A DNA stretch of 64,000 nucleotides from Ligustrum vulgare (GCA_963555705.1 OY743169.1:9920014-9984013), one strand, 5' to 3'. Shown: positions 1-10,924, numbered from the stretch's first letter. The notes: generated by a model from the sequence alone, not told the origin. Translations and numbers: made by a program.

Positions 1-780
1 AAACTAAAAAACTTAAGTTTTTTTTTTTTTTTTTTTTTCAAATTCATGTGCTTAATATAGTAATAAATAAATGTAATATTATATAACATAAAAATAATTA
101 ACACTTATATATATTAAATTAAAACTAATATAATATTAAATATAAAATCCCAAATAACACCTACTCACAAAATATATCCGCCCCAGCTGAGGCCAAAGAG
201 TCAATGGACTAAGGTCCAAAAAAAAATTTGAAGCCCATTTTTTTTTAATTATTCAAAAAGGAAAGTTCGAAAATAAAACTGGGAATTGAGAATCTGAATT
301 TTATGTGAGCTCAAAATCGAAGTTCAAAAATTTTGCTTTCATATTAAAAAAAAAAAGAAATTGGAACTCATTAATCTTTATTTGAGGCCCAATTCTTCTT
401 AATAGATAGGTTCAAACACAAAAGGGTCATACACACGATATTTTCAATTTCTTTCGCTTCTTCTACAAGTTTTTAAAATTTCTTTCAAAGTACTCAAAAC
501 TTAAGTGCGTATAGGCTACAGCCATATACAAGGCCCAAAAGTAATTTCTTTTTTGAATGTCGAAACGGAACCATTTCAACCTATTTATGACTATCCTTAT
601 AATAAATTTGGGACGTAAAATCTTCAATTTCAATCCTCTTGACTAAAAAAATTTTGGGGGCGAACCTTCGGGGCCTCCCCTCCATATTTTCCTAGCTTCG
701 CTCTGGAAGGCCTGATTTATAAAAGTTCGACTCAAGCCCTCACGATCATAGGACCGACACCCACCCACCCCAACAACTCC
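1..780. other. AT-rich intergenic DNA, no gene seen
   Basis: No credible reading frame. The stretch holds a poly-T run near position 20, scattered A/T homopolymers and a short GC-richer patch at about 650-710 (gggggcgaacc, then ggcctcccctcc) that resembles the ends of plant DNA transposons. No partner end or target duplication was found. Confidence 0.5.
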
Positions 781-1241
781 ACCCCAAAGTTACAATTGAT
801 CACACAAAGTCACAATTCAATCATAATTATAAATTTAGACTCACACCCCACCCCACCCCACCTCATCTCATCTCATCTCATGTCACCATACTCACAAAGT
901 CACAGTTCGGTCATACAAAATTGCAGTTTGGTCATAATTACAAATTTAATCGCAATATTCACTCCACCCATCCCATCCCACCCTACCCCCACCCCACCCC
1001 ACCCCACTCGTAAACTCAGATTTTGATCACACAAAGTCACAGTTCAATCACAATTACAAATTTAGTCGCAAATCAAATTTTATTACCAAGAATTTAATTA
1101 AATGGGTAATATCTCGTAATAGTCACAGGACGCACAAAGTCACAATCGACACAAATTCTGGTCACAATTACAAATATAGTGACATTCAAACATTTTAGTC
1201 ACATTATTTATTGGTCATGATTTACTCGTTCTCTTGGTAAC

Positions 1242-2814
1242 TAATAAGTGCTTTATTAGCACTTTTTTAGTTCACTTGTTATCTTATTTTTTTATTGGTT
1301 TGATCCTTTAAGTAGTGTTTAATGCATTTTCATGTTTTGTGTTGGGTGAGATCACAAAGAACAAAAAGAAAGGAAAAATGACCAAAATGATGAATCATGA
1401 CAAGCTCGACAGCAAGATCTATAAACCAAACAAAACTTCAAGGACATGTTCAAAGGGCTCCAAATCAATAATGACATGTGGGAAGAAGATTAGAGGCAAA
1501 AATTATGGTCAAAGAAGGTTTGGGGGTGAAGTTGGAAATCAAAAATCCGCAAAATTTGGGAACAACTATTTCAAAAATAATTGTAGATATTTGAGTCTTC
1601 TTTCTAACGCACTTTGAATCACCACAATCGGATATCTAGAGAGAAAGTTATGACCAAAACATCAAGCGCGGACGCTGATCAGCAGAGATTCACTTATGGT
1701 CATAAATGACAAAGTTACGGCCGTAACTTCCAAATTCTAAAAATTTCCAATAACCCATTTACGGCTGTGAACGACAAAGTTACAGCCGTAACTTCCTCGT
1801 TGAGTACTTTCCTTACTGGATTAGGTGTCTATCTTTGGCATATTTTCGTGGGATTTTTAGGGCACGATTTTGGAGGCTTAAATAGAGAAAATTCACCACA
1901 AAAGGGGGTGAAAAAACTAGGGCAAAATTATAGAACATTCTCGGAAGATTTTGAAGGAGAAGAGCATCAACAACAAAGTGAAACCATGAATTAACTTGAA
2001 GATTCTACCACAACCATGCTAGGCTAAATTCCCTATCTTGTTCAAAGGGGAAGTTGTGTTATTCAATTATGTTATTTTCTTCCTAGAAACTAGTAGCGTG
2101 CATCTATTTCCTTATTTCAATTGTCGAATTATTGAGTTTTGAATATTTTATTGAATTTAGTTGATTTATAAATTTGATTTGGCCAATTAAATTGTTGAAT
2201 CTCTGAATTCATGTATGTGCTAGGTTTAGATTTTTTATCTGTAATTGTCATTGAATCTTTACTTTAATAGAAAATAAATCTCGTGCAGGTTTATTAATAA
2301 TTCTACTTGGGTTTATTAATTCGAGCTTGCGAAATTAGTAACCCAATTCAATTTGACTCTTCTCGCTTCACACTAGCCTTGCGTTAAATTCTAAGAGCTT
2401 GTTTAGAGTTACCCATTGGTTAGAATTGAATCAAAGAGCTTGTTTTGATTTAATTTACATAAGGAAGAATTTAAATAATCAGAATTTGTTGATTATCTAA
2501 GATTGATAAATTGAATTAGGAATAGAAGTACGTTGCATAGGAAGATATAACATTAATTGAGGGTATAACCGAACCCGAGAACAAGATTTCCTCTCATTTC
2601 AATTCTTTTACATAATTATTTGTTCATTTTATGTATCGTTTACATTTAAGCAATTCAAACAATAAAACCCACAATTCTATTCTAATTAATCGAACAACTA
2701 TTTTTAGTTCACTGTTCCTCGTAGGATCGACCCTTACTCTTGCTACTTAATTATTAATTAATATTTAGCGAGTAAGGAATTATTTATTATTTTGGTACAT
2801 TGCGACATGCATCA
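1242..2814 (-). mobile_element. Probable solo LTR (1.57 kb), copy A
   Basis: A copy of the same element lies at 56282-57660 in the opposite orientation. On the minus strand it starts TGATGCATGTCGCAATG and ends CACTTATTA. It is flanked by a perfect 5-bp duplication GTAAC (1237-1241 and 2815-2819). Shared landmarks are the GTAAGGGTCGATCC block, a Thr/Lys-poor AT-rich middle and degenerate TTACGGCCGTAA palindromes at 1714-1795. A 5-bp duplication, a TG start, this length and the lack of coding capacity fit a solo LTR of a large retrotransposon. The end is TTA, not CA, so this class call is an inference. Confidence 0.6.
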
Positions 2815-3440
2815 GTAACAATTAGTCAATATTTTGGTCATAATTACTTACTAATTTTTTACATTTGTTGTCAATAAAATTTTGTAACATATAAATTAAT
2901 TGAACGGGTCACATCCAGTGGTCACAAAAAGTGACAATTGGTCACAATCACCTATATAATTGGACACATTTGTGCTAGAAAGGTCACACAAAGTCACGGT
3001 TGACACAAATAAAAACTTCACATTCCGTACTCGTCACAAGTCATAAAAAGTCGTAGTTAGTCAACGTTTTGATCGCAATTACCTAATAAACTAGTCACAT
3101 TTGTGACTAGAAATGTCACACAAAGTCACAATTGACGCAAATCAAATGGTCACATTCTATACTCGTCACAAGTCGTACAAAGTTACAATTAATTGGTCAC
3201 AGTTATCTTATAATTGGTCACAATCACCCATAATTGGTTACAATTATTCACAAATCAAATTTGTGTGACCAATAATTTAATCAAACTCATCACATCCTGT
3301 ACTCATCACAAGTTACACAAAATCACAATTAGTCAATATTTTGGCACAATTACTTAATAATTTATCACAAATTGAATTTTGTGATTGATATTTTAATAAA
3401 ATTGGTCACATTCCGTCGTCACAAAGTCACAATTAACTAA

Positions 3441-3970
3441 TCCATCTTACTCATACCCTAACCCTAACCCCACCCTGCCGTCGCCACCACCACCACAACT
3501 ACTATCTTCACCACCGTTACAAGAGGAAAGCAACCCCCACCCCCACCCACTAGTCCCACATCACAACTCTTTGTCCCTGCCTCACCACCATGTCACAACA
3601 CTTCACCAATACCGCCATCACGAAATCTTCTCCGACGTCATAGTTACACAGCCACAATTACGCATAACGACCCCCATCACCGCCATCATAATCGCACAAT
3701 CACTCTTACAATCAGATAATCAACACAACAGGAAAACAATACCACCACCAACCATTGATGGCAATGCAGGTCGCACCATTGCACAGAACCACCTCCATTA
3801 CCGCATCAACACCACCAATTTCACCAACAGATTCACAACCCTAATTGCACTACCAAACACCCACACCGCAACCAACAGATGCACAAAACATCACACCACC
3901 AGCATCTCCAGCATCGTGGACAGCTCTTGTAGCCGTCATCATTATGTGATGCACCATCGACAGCAGTAGC
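3441..3970. repeat. CAC/CAA-biased low-complexity stretch
   Basis: Strong strand-asymmetric CAC, CAA and ACC composition that produces open frames on both strands with His/Thr/Asn/Pro-rich products. The other two members of the same repeat family have the same composition at the equivalent place (about 16600-17050 and 48040-48235). This suggests composition rather than protein selection. Confidence 0.5.
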
Positions 3971-4390
3971 ATAGAGATATTGATGTTGCACATTTGATGT
4001 TGAGCAGCGATCGTGCCTCTTTGTCGGAGTTGTCGCCCCCATAGAAGCATCGTGACAAGCGTCGCTGCTGTCACCTGTAGCAGCAGGCTACGGTGGTGGG
4101 GGACTTCGGTGGGGGTGGAGAACGAGATTCATTTTTAAGGTTTCTTTCCATTTATTAGTAAGAAAGGGTGACGGTATTCTGCCTAAATAGTAGACACAGG
4201 TAGAGAGAAATTGAAATTGAAATTAGGATTTGATATGGGTAAGGTTGGGTTAAATGAATTTATTTGAATTTTTACTACTAAGCAGTTGAATTAACACCTG
4301 ATTTTTAGATAAAAAGTCCTAAACCTTATTTTTAAATGGTGAAATAAAAAGGTAAGGTTGTATGTAATTTTTCCTTTCAAAAATTCTTCG

Positions 4391-4639
4391 CAGACCGAGA
4401 AAATGTACAGCACTGCTATGCAGCTCTGTCTCCACTGCCACCACCATCACCATAGAGAAGAGAGTTGGTGGTTGAAGAGGAAGGAGGAGAGAGAGAGAGA
4501 GAGAGGAGAAGAAAAGAAAAGAAAAGAAAAGTACTAATGATAGATGATAATATTAAAGAATAAATTTAGCTCATGGTTGAGTCACATTCTCTAAAAATTT
4601 CAATTGTCATAAGTAGGACAATTGCTAAAATTAAAGAAT
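4391..4639. other. GA-rich and AT-rich spacer before LTR element 1
   Basis: Contains a GAGAGA run near 4490-4505 and a GAAAA tandem run near 4508-4531, then AT-rich DNA up to the target duplication at 4635-4639. No gene seen. Confidence 0.5.
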
Positions 4640-4841
4640 TGTTATAAATATAATAATAAAATATGTGAATGATCAATTACCATTATACCCCTGTAAACTT
4701 TATATATTACGATTGTGCCATTGTTCCTTCCTATAAATAGGAGCTATTTCATTTCATTAGAAATATACCTAATGAGAAGTTCTCTCTCATTCTCTCCTAT
4801 CTCTCTTTATTCTCTATTGTTTTTATAATAGTTTTACAACA
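4640..4841 (+). repeat. 5' LTR of LTR element 1
   Basis: 202 bp, TG...CA ends with imperfect inverted termini (TGTTATAAA / TTTACAACA). A TATAAATAG box lies at about 4732-4740, followed by pyrimidine-rich CTCTCT sequence, consistent with a promoter and transcript start inside the LTR. Confidence 0.92.
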
Positions 4842-4860
4842 TGTTATCAGCACGAGTCTC
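4842..4860 (+). promoter_or_regulatory. Putative primer-binding site of LTR element 1
   Basis: TGTTATCAGCACGAG directly abuts the LTR end. The matching position in copy 2 reads CGTTATTAACACGAA, i.e. mutated. The position is right for a tRNA primer site; I did not identify the donor tRNA. Confidence 0.55.
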
Positions 4861-6082
4861 TAACCAATTGAGTAATATAACGGGAGTATGCTCTACAGTT
4901 GCATCTAAATGATGAACCTCTGTATCAGAAACCTGATTATTACTAATCAATGTTTCATTTTCTCTCAAACTAAAAAAGAATGATTCCGGCCGATCCAGAT
5001 ATCCGATCGACGATTGGCCACAGCCATCAGAACGGAATTGTCGAGGAGAAGACTCGCCTGAAATTTGGGGATGATCCGATGGCTGAAACAGAAGATATCG
5101 ACCGGAGAAGAAAAGTTGAAAAAACCGAAACTTTCAAAGCAAATTCACGCCAAACCGTAAATCCAAACGATGATCGGACACCAGATCCTTGACAAAGGAG
5201 ACGGGACGATCCTCCAACACAGGCGCGTGTCGACGGCAGAGTCACCGGCGCGGCGGCGCGTGAGGCGCATGACGCCCACTTGCAGACGTCGATTGGGCGC
5301 GTGTGACGTTTTCCGGCGACGGTGTCAAAAGGAAGTTTGTTCATATCAACGTTCTTGATTTTTCTATGGTCTTACTTTTCTGTTTGGTGCAGTTTTGTAC
5401 ATTTTTCGGTGGTCGAACGTGGCGGCTTCGTAAAAACTATTTTTGAAACAATTCCGGCGAGATTTTGAACTTCGTACCAAAAGTAAGTTTGTTCTAAATT
5501 AAATTTCAAACCTATTGACAGTTTCGATTTATCCATATGATCAATATATTAAAATATGGACGATTTTGCCCTTGATAATACGTTAAAGTATATTAATCGT
5601 GATTTAACGAATTTGATTAATCATTATTAATTATATGATGATTAGTGTTAATAGAATATATATTCTAAATTATTTAACACTACTATGTGATCAATACGAT
5701 AAAATAAAAGATTTAAAAGTAACATAATAGTTGCCATACCGTGATGGATTGAGTTATTATGGACTGGATTTATACCTTAACTGGATATGACTCATTATCG
5801 TAACGGATTGTACTATTATGAATACCTTGGCTGGAAGATATGACTCGCTCACTCATGAAAGGTAATTATTTCATTATGTTAACACTGCTTATATGGTCGG
5901 TTTATCAATTGAATATATGGAATACATTATATTCATATTTTATATTATTTCAGAAACACCTCAGTTGTTGGTTAATTCTAATATATTAGAGGTTGTTGTC
6001 AACATATATACGTGGTGGTATAACCCCAGTATTATTATTTTTAATATATATACAATATTATTGTTATTTGATACTTCATCAA

Positions 6083-6162
6083 ATGATACCAGAAGTTATC
6101 ATTACCAAGAAGTTGGTAAATGTTGATAAAAATATTTTATCCAATGGTACCAGAAGTTACCA
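6083..6162 (+). repeat. Three adjacent short hairpins (LTR element 1)
   Basis: Hairpins: ATGATA / TATCAT around CCAGAAGT (6083-6102); TTACCAA / TTGGTAA around GAAG (6102-6119); TGGTA / TACCA around CCAGAAGT (6145-6162). In copy 2 the first one is ATGGTA / TACCAT around the same loop, so both arms changed together. Confidence 0.7.
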
Positions 6163-6334
6163 ATATCTGTATTTGAATTGGTGGATGAAAATTATTCAAC
6201 AAGAGAATGTTGATGTATGATAAGATAATATCACATGATAGCACGGATATGGCTAATGTGAAATAATCTCATCAGTATTATGAGATAAATGTTATACGAT
6301 TATGATAAACAGTTTTGATCAAAGTTCTTGCACA

Positions 6335-6450
6335 AGCACTTGTGTACTCCAGAAGAAGTACATATTTACTCCAGAAGAAGTAAAGATTATCATCTAAATA
6401 TACTGAAATGATATTATTATTATTGCTCCTGAAGAAGTATAAACGAGTCA
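6335..6450 (+). repeat. Second hairpin cluster with CCAGAAGA loops (LTR element 1)
   Basis: TGTACT / AGTACA and TTTACT / AGTAAA each flank CCAGAAGA, followed by a weaker TTGCTCCTGAAGAAGTA. In copy 2 the last one pairs (TGCT / AGCA), and a nearby TATCAT-ACTGAA-ATGATA hairpin is compact where copy 1 has an insertion. Confidence 0.65.
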
Positions 6451-6705
6451 TACATGCAAAATACAAAAGGGGAAACATTTATGATCCTCAAAATTAGAGA
6501 TGTGTTTCGGGAGTAGCCTATCCTACCACCTCTGATCTTTTGAGAAAATAAAGAAAAATGTGTGTTTCAAGAGTAATAATACTCCGTACTCTACCACCTT
6601 AAATCTTTGAGGTACACAAGATTAAACATTGATAAAATCCGAGAAATTTATGGTGTGTCTCAAGAGTGAGAATACTCCGTACTCTACCACCACTTATTCT
6701 AGGGT

Positions 6706-7359
6706 TCACAAAGATAAATTTACATTAACCGGACTCCATTTTCGCTTGATTCTCCTTCCTTGCGACCAATCTATCTTAACTCCTGCTGGATCTTGGATGG
6801 GGATGTATGATTGCAACTTATCCAGCAGTTCCTCGATAGTAGGAGCAGAAATGAGGATTCTCCTAGAAAATGGAGAGATGAATCCCTGTTCCACAGCATA
6901 ATCAAGAAATGTTAGCAAACCATCAAAGAAATTGTTAACATTTAAAAGCCCAATAGGCTTGGTATGGAGATCTAATTGAGCCCATGAGGTAATATTAAAG
7001 ATTTCCTCTAAAGTACCAAAACCTCCAGGCAGGGCTATGAAGGCATCAGAACCCTATAACATGCAAGTTATGCGTTCATGGATAGATAATGTTTGTACTT
7101 CATGCCCTCGTGTTTTGCCTGCGATATCAACTAAAGGAACGGGTATAACACCTATCACTCTTGCTATCTCTGCTTGAGCGAATTGTGAAACACAACCCAT
7201 CAATCCACTGCTACCTCCTCCATACACGAGAGTGATACATTTTTCTCCCAATTTCTTTTCAAGATCCACTGCTGCTTCTAGATACCTAAAACCTTTCCCT
7301 ACTTTTGATCCACAAAATACACAGATAGTTTTGATCAGTCGAAATTTTGGTCCTTCCAT
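6706..7359 (-). pseudogene. LOG-family retrocopy (cytokinin riboside 5'-monophosphate phosphoribohydrolase), one nonsense codon
   Basis: LOG enzymes release active cytokinin bases from their riboside monophosphates. Starting at the ATG 7359-7357 the frame is colinear with a full-length LOG (217 codons plus stop; family about 200-220). Visible features are the N-terminal ICVFCGS motif, LVYGGGSSGLMG, the GKTRGHEVQ region and the catalytic/substrate motif PGGFGTLEE, intact here. A single in-frame TAG at 7056-7054 falls two codons after ITCML; copy 2 has Tyr there. Host LOG genes are multi-exon, whereas this copy has no introns, so it probably arose from reverse-transcribed mRNA. It sits antisense inside an LTR element and is probably not functional as it stands. 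Confidence 0.88.
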
Positions 7360-7650
7360 CTTTGAGAGAATAAGGAAGGAAAAACTTATGAGAAAATGAT
7401 ATTTTGGGATGCATGAAACTGTGAAAATCATTGACTTTTTAAACTTGAAAAACTTCACTATTTACTGCTCGTCTTTCGAAAAAGTGAAGATTTACTTTTG
7501 ACAAAATCACCCTACTCACCTTTCGGTGATTTAATATTTTTAACCAGCCTTTATCAAAACTCGTGAAAGGAAACAAAAAAATATTTTATATGTGCATATA
7601 TATCAAATGATTTACCTTGTATCAATACTGAATAGCCAAAACATCATTGT

Positions 7651-8192
7651 TTATAACAGCCGGCAGACAGGATCTTTTGCTATTATATTTTTGAGACTAT
7701 AACGCTCTTTATCGCTGATAAATTTAGCCCATAAAGATAGTAGCTCACGCTGCACATACCCACTAGGGTGCGTCTCAAGAGTCAATCGGATATCATCCAA
7801 TGACTCCTTACTCAGTCCACCCTTAATGAAGTCTATCTTATCATCTTGATTTATGGATGAATATCCTATTGATTTACAACGGGTATCACATGTCCATCGA
7901 GCACATTTGTAGCAACTATTTAATCTTTTTGCTCTTTGCTTCTTTGCAAAAGTACTCTTACCTAAGCCAGGCTTGTGCTTAAAAAATGAATCTGGTAATT
8001 CACCAGCTAATCGAACTTTTGTTCGACCAACCAGCAAACATCTTCTGGGATGCCATGATCCATCAGCAACCTCAATCTTTCGAATCTAATTCGATATATT
8101 TTTCTCAAATCATTTACTGGAAGATTGGAATAATATTTGCGAATATTTGAAAGTATGATATCAATTTTTGATGGATCTAGCCTTCTTCCCAA
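7651..8192 (-). pseudogene. Unrecognised antisense frame upstream of the LOG retrocopy (frameshifted)
   Basis: Two overlapping minus-strand frames (8192-8007 and 8037-7651) join into one protein-like reading after one frameshift near 8010-8037. The first part is Lys/Arg/Ile-rich (starts MGRRLDPSKIDIILSNI). The second contains a CYKCARWTCDTRC cysteine cluster (C-x2-C-x4-C-x3-C) and ends KDPVCRLL. It lies on the same strand as LOG and 5' of it, separated by about 290 bp. LTR element 2 has a related, more damaged copy at 53400-53923. I do not recognise the family. It may be another captured host sequence or an old element-specific antisense frame. Confidence 0.45.
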
Positions 8193-8448
8193 ATCATCTA
8201 TTTAAATGCATTATTCAACGTGTAAAAGAGCGGTGGCTCCGCGTGTCAGTGATATCGATTCCATCAAGAAATAATGGAATAAATTATTGAAAAGGTGGGA
8301 ACAATGAGATAATGTGTCATTACCTTTTTCGATATAAGGGAAGATTTGGCGACAAGATTGAGATCATGAGATATTTCCTTGGATATTGTACCTGATTTTT
8401 CCGGTATACTAAAAGTAATAAAGGTATACTGATTTGAAATGTACAGAA

Positions 8449-8715
8449 ATACGTACTGATGAAATGAATACTGTATTGAACCAGAAGTTCATAAATATGT
8501 ACAAGTGAAATATCTTGCTGAACCAAAAGTTCATACGTACAAGTGAAATATCTTGCTGAACCAGAAGTTCATACGTACAAGTGATATATATATATATGAA
8601 CCAGAAGCTCCTAAATGAAATATACATTGTATTGAACCAAAAATTTAGCGATATTGTATTGAATCAAATATTCATACATAGAAATGAAATAAAACCGTAT
8701 TGAACCAGAAGTTCT
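8449..8715 (+). repeat. Minisatellite of GAACCAGAAGTTC hairpin units
   Basis: About six degenerate units of roughly 40-45 bp. Each carries GAACCAGAAGTTC or a variant (GAAC / GTTC arms, CAGAA or CAAAA loop; one unit TGAAT / ATTCA), separated by ATACGTACAAGTGAAATATC-like spacers. LTR element 2 has only one or two units (near 54205-54260), so the array size varies between copies. Confidence 0.7.
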
Positions 8716-8969
8716 ATAATAAACGGTTAGATTATCAAAAGTTTCAAATTATTTTCTATAAGAATAACTTATTCAGAAATTGTTTATCATACAACAATAT
8801 TCTATGTCAAACAGGGATTAGCTCAAGAAGTTTTATGATTTGTAAAAGTGCGATACGTATACAATCTACCAAAGCGCACTTAGATATATGATTGAGATTA
8901 TATCTCTAAAAGAATGACATGTGTTATGGCATTTTTAGCCGATTGATAATATTTGAGAACATTATGAGG

Positions 8970-9010
8970 AAAACACGCCTGAAGCGTAATTATGCCTGAA
9001 GCATAATGAC
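8970..9010 (+). repeat. Two adjacent CTGAA-loop hairpins
   Basis: ACGC-CTGAA-GCGT is followed at once by ATTATGC-CTGAA-GCATAAT (7-bp perfect arms). The same pair is present in LTR element 2 near 54800-54835. A further GGAC-CTGAA-GTCC hairpin lies near 9281 and 55110. Confidence 0.7.
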
Positions 9011-9769
9011 TATCGATTCCAAAAATAAATATCTATTGAATGATTGAAATGATCCCTTTGAGGCTAAATACTCATGGTGAGTAAAAGGGACATAATTAAA
9101 TGTAAGAGACTCAGGTACCTGATGATAGAACATATAAAGAGATCTCTCTATGTTATATTGAGTTGAAATGGAATCGATAAATAAGTCGACTGCATACATA
9201 AACAACCCTCTTATGAAAATGAGGTTGATGAAATTATAATACTTTGGCCAAGTATATAACCCCAATGTAGGGATTATTGTTCAAGGACCTGAAGTCCAAA
9301 TGCTTAAATATGTAAAGGCAGTAATTATATGTACAAATGAAAAATATTTCACAGTCGTAAAAGACGACTCGTTGCGCGCAAGATTTTTCATAGAACTGGC
9401 ATGACATATGGTGGATAGACTATAGTCTAAATCACTAGCTTGAGCTCTTTTATATACCAATGAGTGAGATCAAAATGTATGATTCTCATCTCGGTACTTT
9501 GAGAGTATTCTTTGATGTACCAGTTGATCGCGGTACGTTGGGATTTCAAGTAAAATGATTGTAGATTATATGTCGAAATTGATATACATTTCAATGATTG
9601 ATTATACGATTCAGAAATTGTGGTTTATGAGATGCAAGAACATACATATATAATCAATGAAAGATTCAATACACCCAGATTAGTATCATTATAGGATGAT
9701 ACAAATGACTCCATGATATAATATGTTTAAAGTGAAATTGGAGTTACTATTTATGACATCTGGGAAATA

Positions 9770-9890
9770 CATTATTCACTAGAAGTGAATATGAAAATGA
9801 ATATGTTTAATTATTCACCAGAAGAGAATTCTAGATTTGATTATTCACCAGAAGTGAATTCTAAATTTGATTATTCACCAGAAGTGAAAG
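9770..9890 (+). repeat. 30-bp repeats carrying TTCACCAGAAGTGAA hairpins
   Basis: About four units built on ATTCAC-(C/T)AGAA-GTGAAT, spaced by TCTAGATTTGATT-like sequence. In LTR element 2 the equivalent segment (55600-55715) is open as a short + frame reading FDYSPEVNSK-like repeats. I take this to be repeat-driven rather than a proven protein. Confidence 0.65.
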
Positions 9891-10024
9891 ATGTAATCGA
9901 TAAATTAGTACAACATTGCTTAATATAGCATGTTATGACATCATAAGCTATGAACAATTTATAAAGCTCATCATAAATTATATGATTGCACCAATATACT
10001 TGTGATATTCCATGAAAGGAATAA

Positions 10025-10690
10025 ATACGCGTTGCACTCTTTTTCCCTTGGCTGAGGTTTTGTCCCACAGGGTTTTCCTAGCAAGGTTTTTAATTAGGCA
10101 ACAGTTGAGGCGTATTGATGAAAATTAATGAGAATAATGCACTCTTTTTCCCTTCGCTGAGGTTTTGTCCTAAAGGGTTTTCCTAGCAAGATTTTTGAGG
10201 CATCATCATAGCTATCAACAAGCTATAATTCAGCAACACATTGTTATACTGGAATGATATCAACAAATGAAGAAAATCATAGATATCTTATGAAGAATGC
10301 TATACAAGGAGATTTTTATATTCTAGAAGAAAGATGATATCAATGTTCGAGAAGTTCATGAATACTTGATTACACACTTCAGGGGAAGAATCATGCTGTA
10401 CTCTTTTTCCTTCGTCCAGGTTTTGTCCTACTATGTTTTCCTGACAAGGTTTTAACGAGACAGCAGCTGTACTCTTTTTCCTTGGTTCATATTTTATCCC
10501 ACTGAGTTTTACTGACAAGGTTTTAATGAGGCAGCACTTCAGAACTTCAAGATTCAGTATATGATTTGTTCTACTCGAACTAACGACTTAATGATTCACC
10601 ATGGCCAACATCAGGGGAAGCTTCTGTACTCTTTTTCCTTCGCTCAAGTTTTATCTCACTGGATTTTCTTAGTAAGGTTTTAACGAGACA
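10025..10690 (+). repeat. Five copies of a ctctttttcc / ggttttgtccc motif upstream of the 3' LTR
   Basis: Degenerate units of about 65-70 bp (starting near 10030, 10138, 10398, 10468 and 10627) share a CTCTTTTTCC block, a GGTTTTGTCC block, a TTTTCCTAGCAAGG-like block and an AACGAGGCAG-like end. The last lies next to the polypurine tract. Copy 2 has the same series (from 55862), with one unit interrupted by the nested element at 56282. Confidence 0.75.
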
Positions 10691-10722
10691 GACAATTGCA
10701 GAATAGGTCATTCAAGGGGGAG

Positions 10723-10924
10723 TGTTATAAATATAATAATAAAATATGTGAATGACCAATTACCATTATACCCCTGTAAACTTTATATATTACGATTGTG
10801 CCACTGTTCTCTCCTATAAATAGGAGCTATTTCATTTCATTAGAAATATACCTAATGAGAAGTTCTCTCTCATTCTCTCCTATCTCTCTATATTCTCTAT
10901 TGTTTTTATAATAGTTTTACAACA
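10723..10924 (+). repeat. 3' LTR of LTR element 1
   Basis: 202 bp, the same length as the 5' LTR with five substitutions, preceded by AAGGGGGAG. It ends 328 bp upstream of the LEA_1 start codon and contains its own TATAAATAG. Confidence 0.92.

Larger units (their letters stand above)
781..4390. repeat. GTCACA-rich / CAC-rich dispersed repeat, copy 1
   Basis: Dozens of degenerate GTCACA, AGTCACAA and GGTCACAAT motifs occupy 781-1241 and 2815-3440. They are followed by a strongly CAC/CAA-biased stretch (3441-3970), a GC-richer part and a GGAAAAATTACATAC-like sequence (reverse strand) near 4370. The same order recurs at about 15935-17590 and 47666-49560, so this is a dispersed repeat family rather than a gene. 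The copy is split by the element at 1242-2814. Open frames in the CAC-rich part are His/Thr/Pro low-complexity and are not treated as genes. The class is unresolved; a Mutator-like element is possible. Confidence 0.55.
4640..10924 (+). mobile_element. Non-autonomous LTR retrotransposon, copy 1, carrying a LOG retrocopy
   Basis: Bounded by two 202-bp LTRs (4640-4841 and 10723-10924) that differ at 5 positions by eye, and by a perfect 5-bp duplication AGAAT (4635-4639, 10925-10929). Orientation is + because a probable primer site follows the left LTR and the purine tract AAGGGGGAG (10714-10722) precedes the right one. The interior has no recognisable gag, protease, integrase, reverse transcriptase or RNase H. 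It holds a GC-rich leader (about 4975-5480), an antisense LOG retrocopy, an antisense unknown frame, many short hairpins, minisatellites and five repeats of a ctctttttcc/ggttttgtccc motif near the 3' end. That 3' motif is one I associate with plant Ty1-copia elements. A divergent relative lies at 50318-58130. Confidence 0.9.

Noticed and set aside
3448..3470. TAACCCTAACCCC looks like an interstitial telomere repeat
   Set aside because: Only two units, and of the CCCTAA type; plant telomeres are normally CCCTAAA. It lies at the start of a CAC-rich low-complexity stretch.
3571..4074. Overlapping open frames on both strands (132, 69 and 74 codons)
   Set aside because: His/Thr/Pro-rich products driven by CAC bias. 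The same composition recurs in two other copies of the repeat.
8990..9265. 91-codon minus frame conserved in both LTR elements (also 54816-55091)
   Set aside because: Conservation is explained by the general similarity of the two elements. It overlaps the structured hairpin region and no family is recognised. Not excluded as an element gene, but unsupported.
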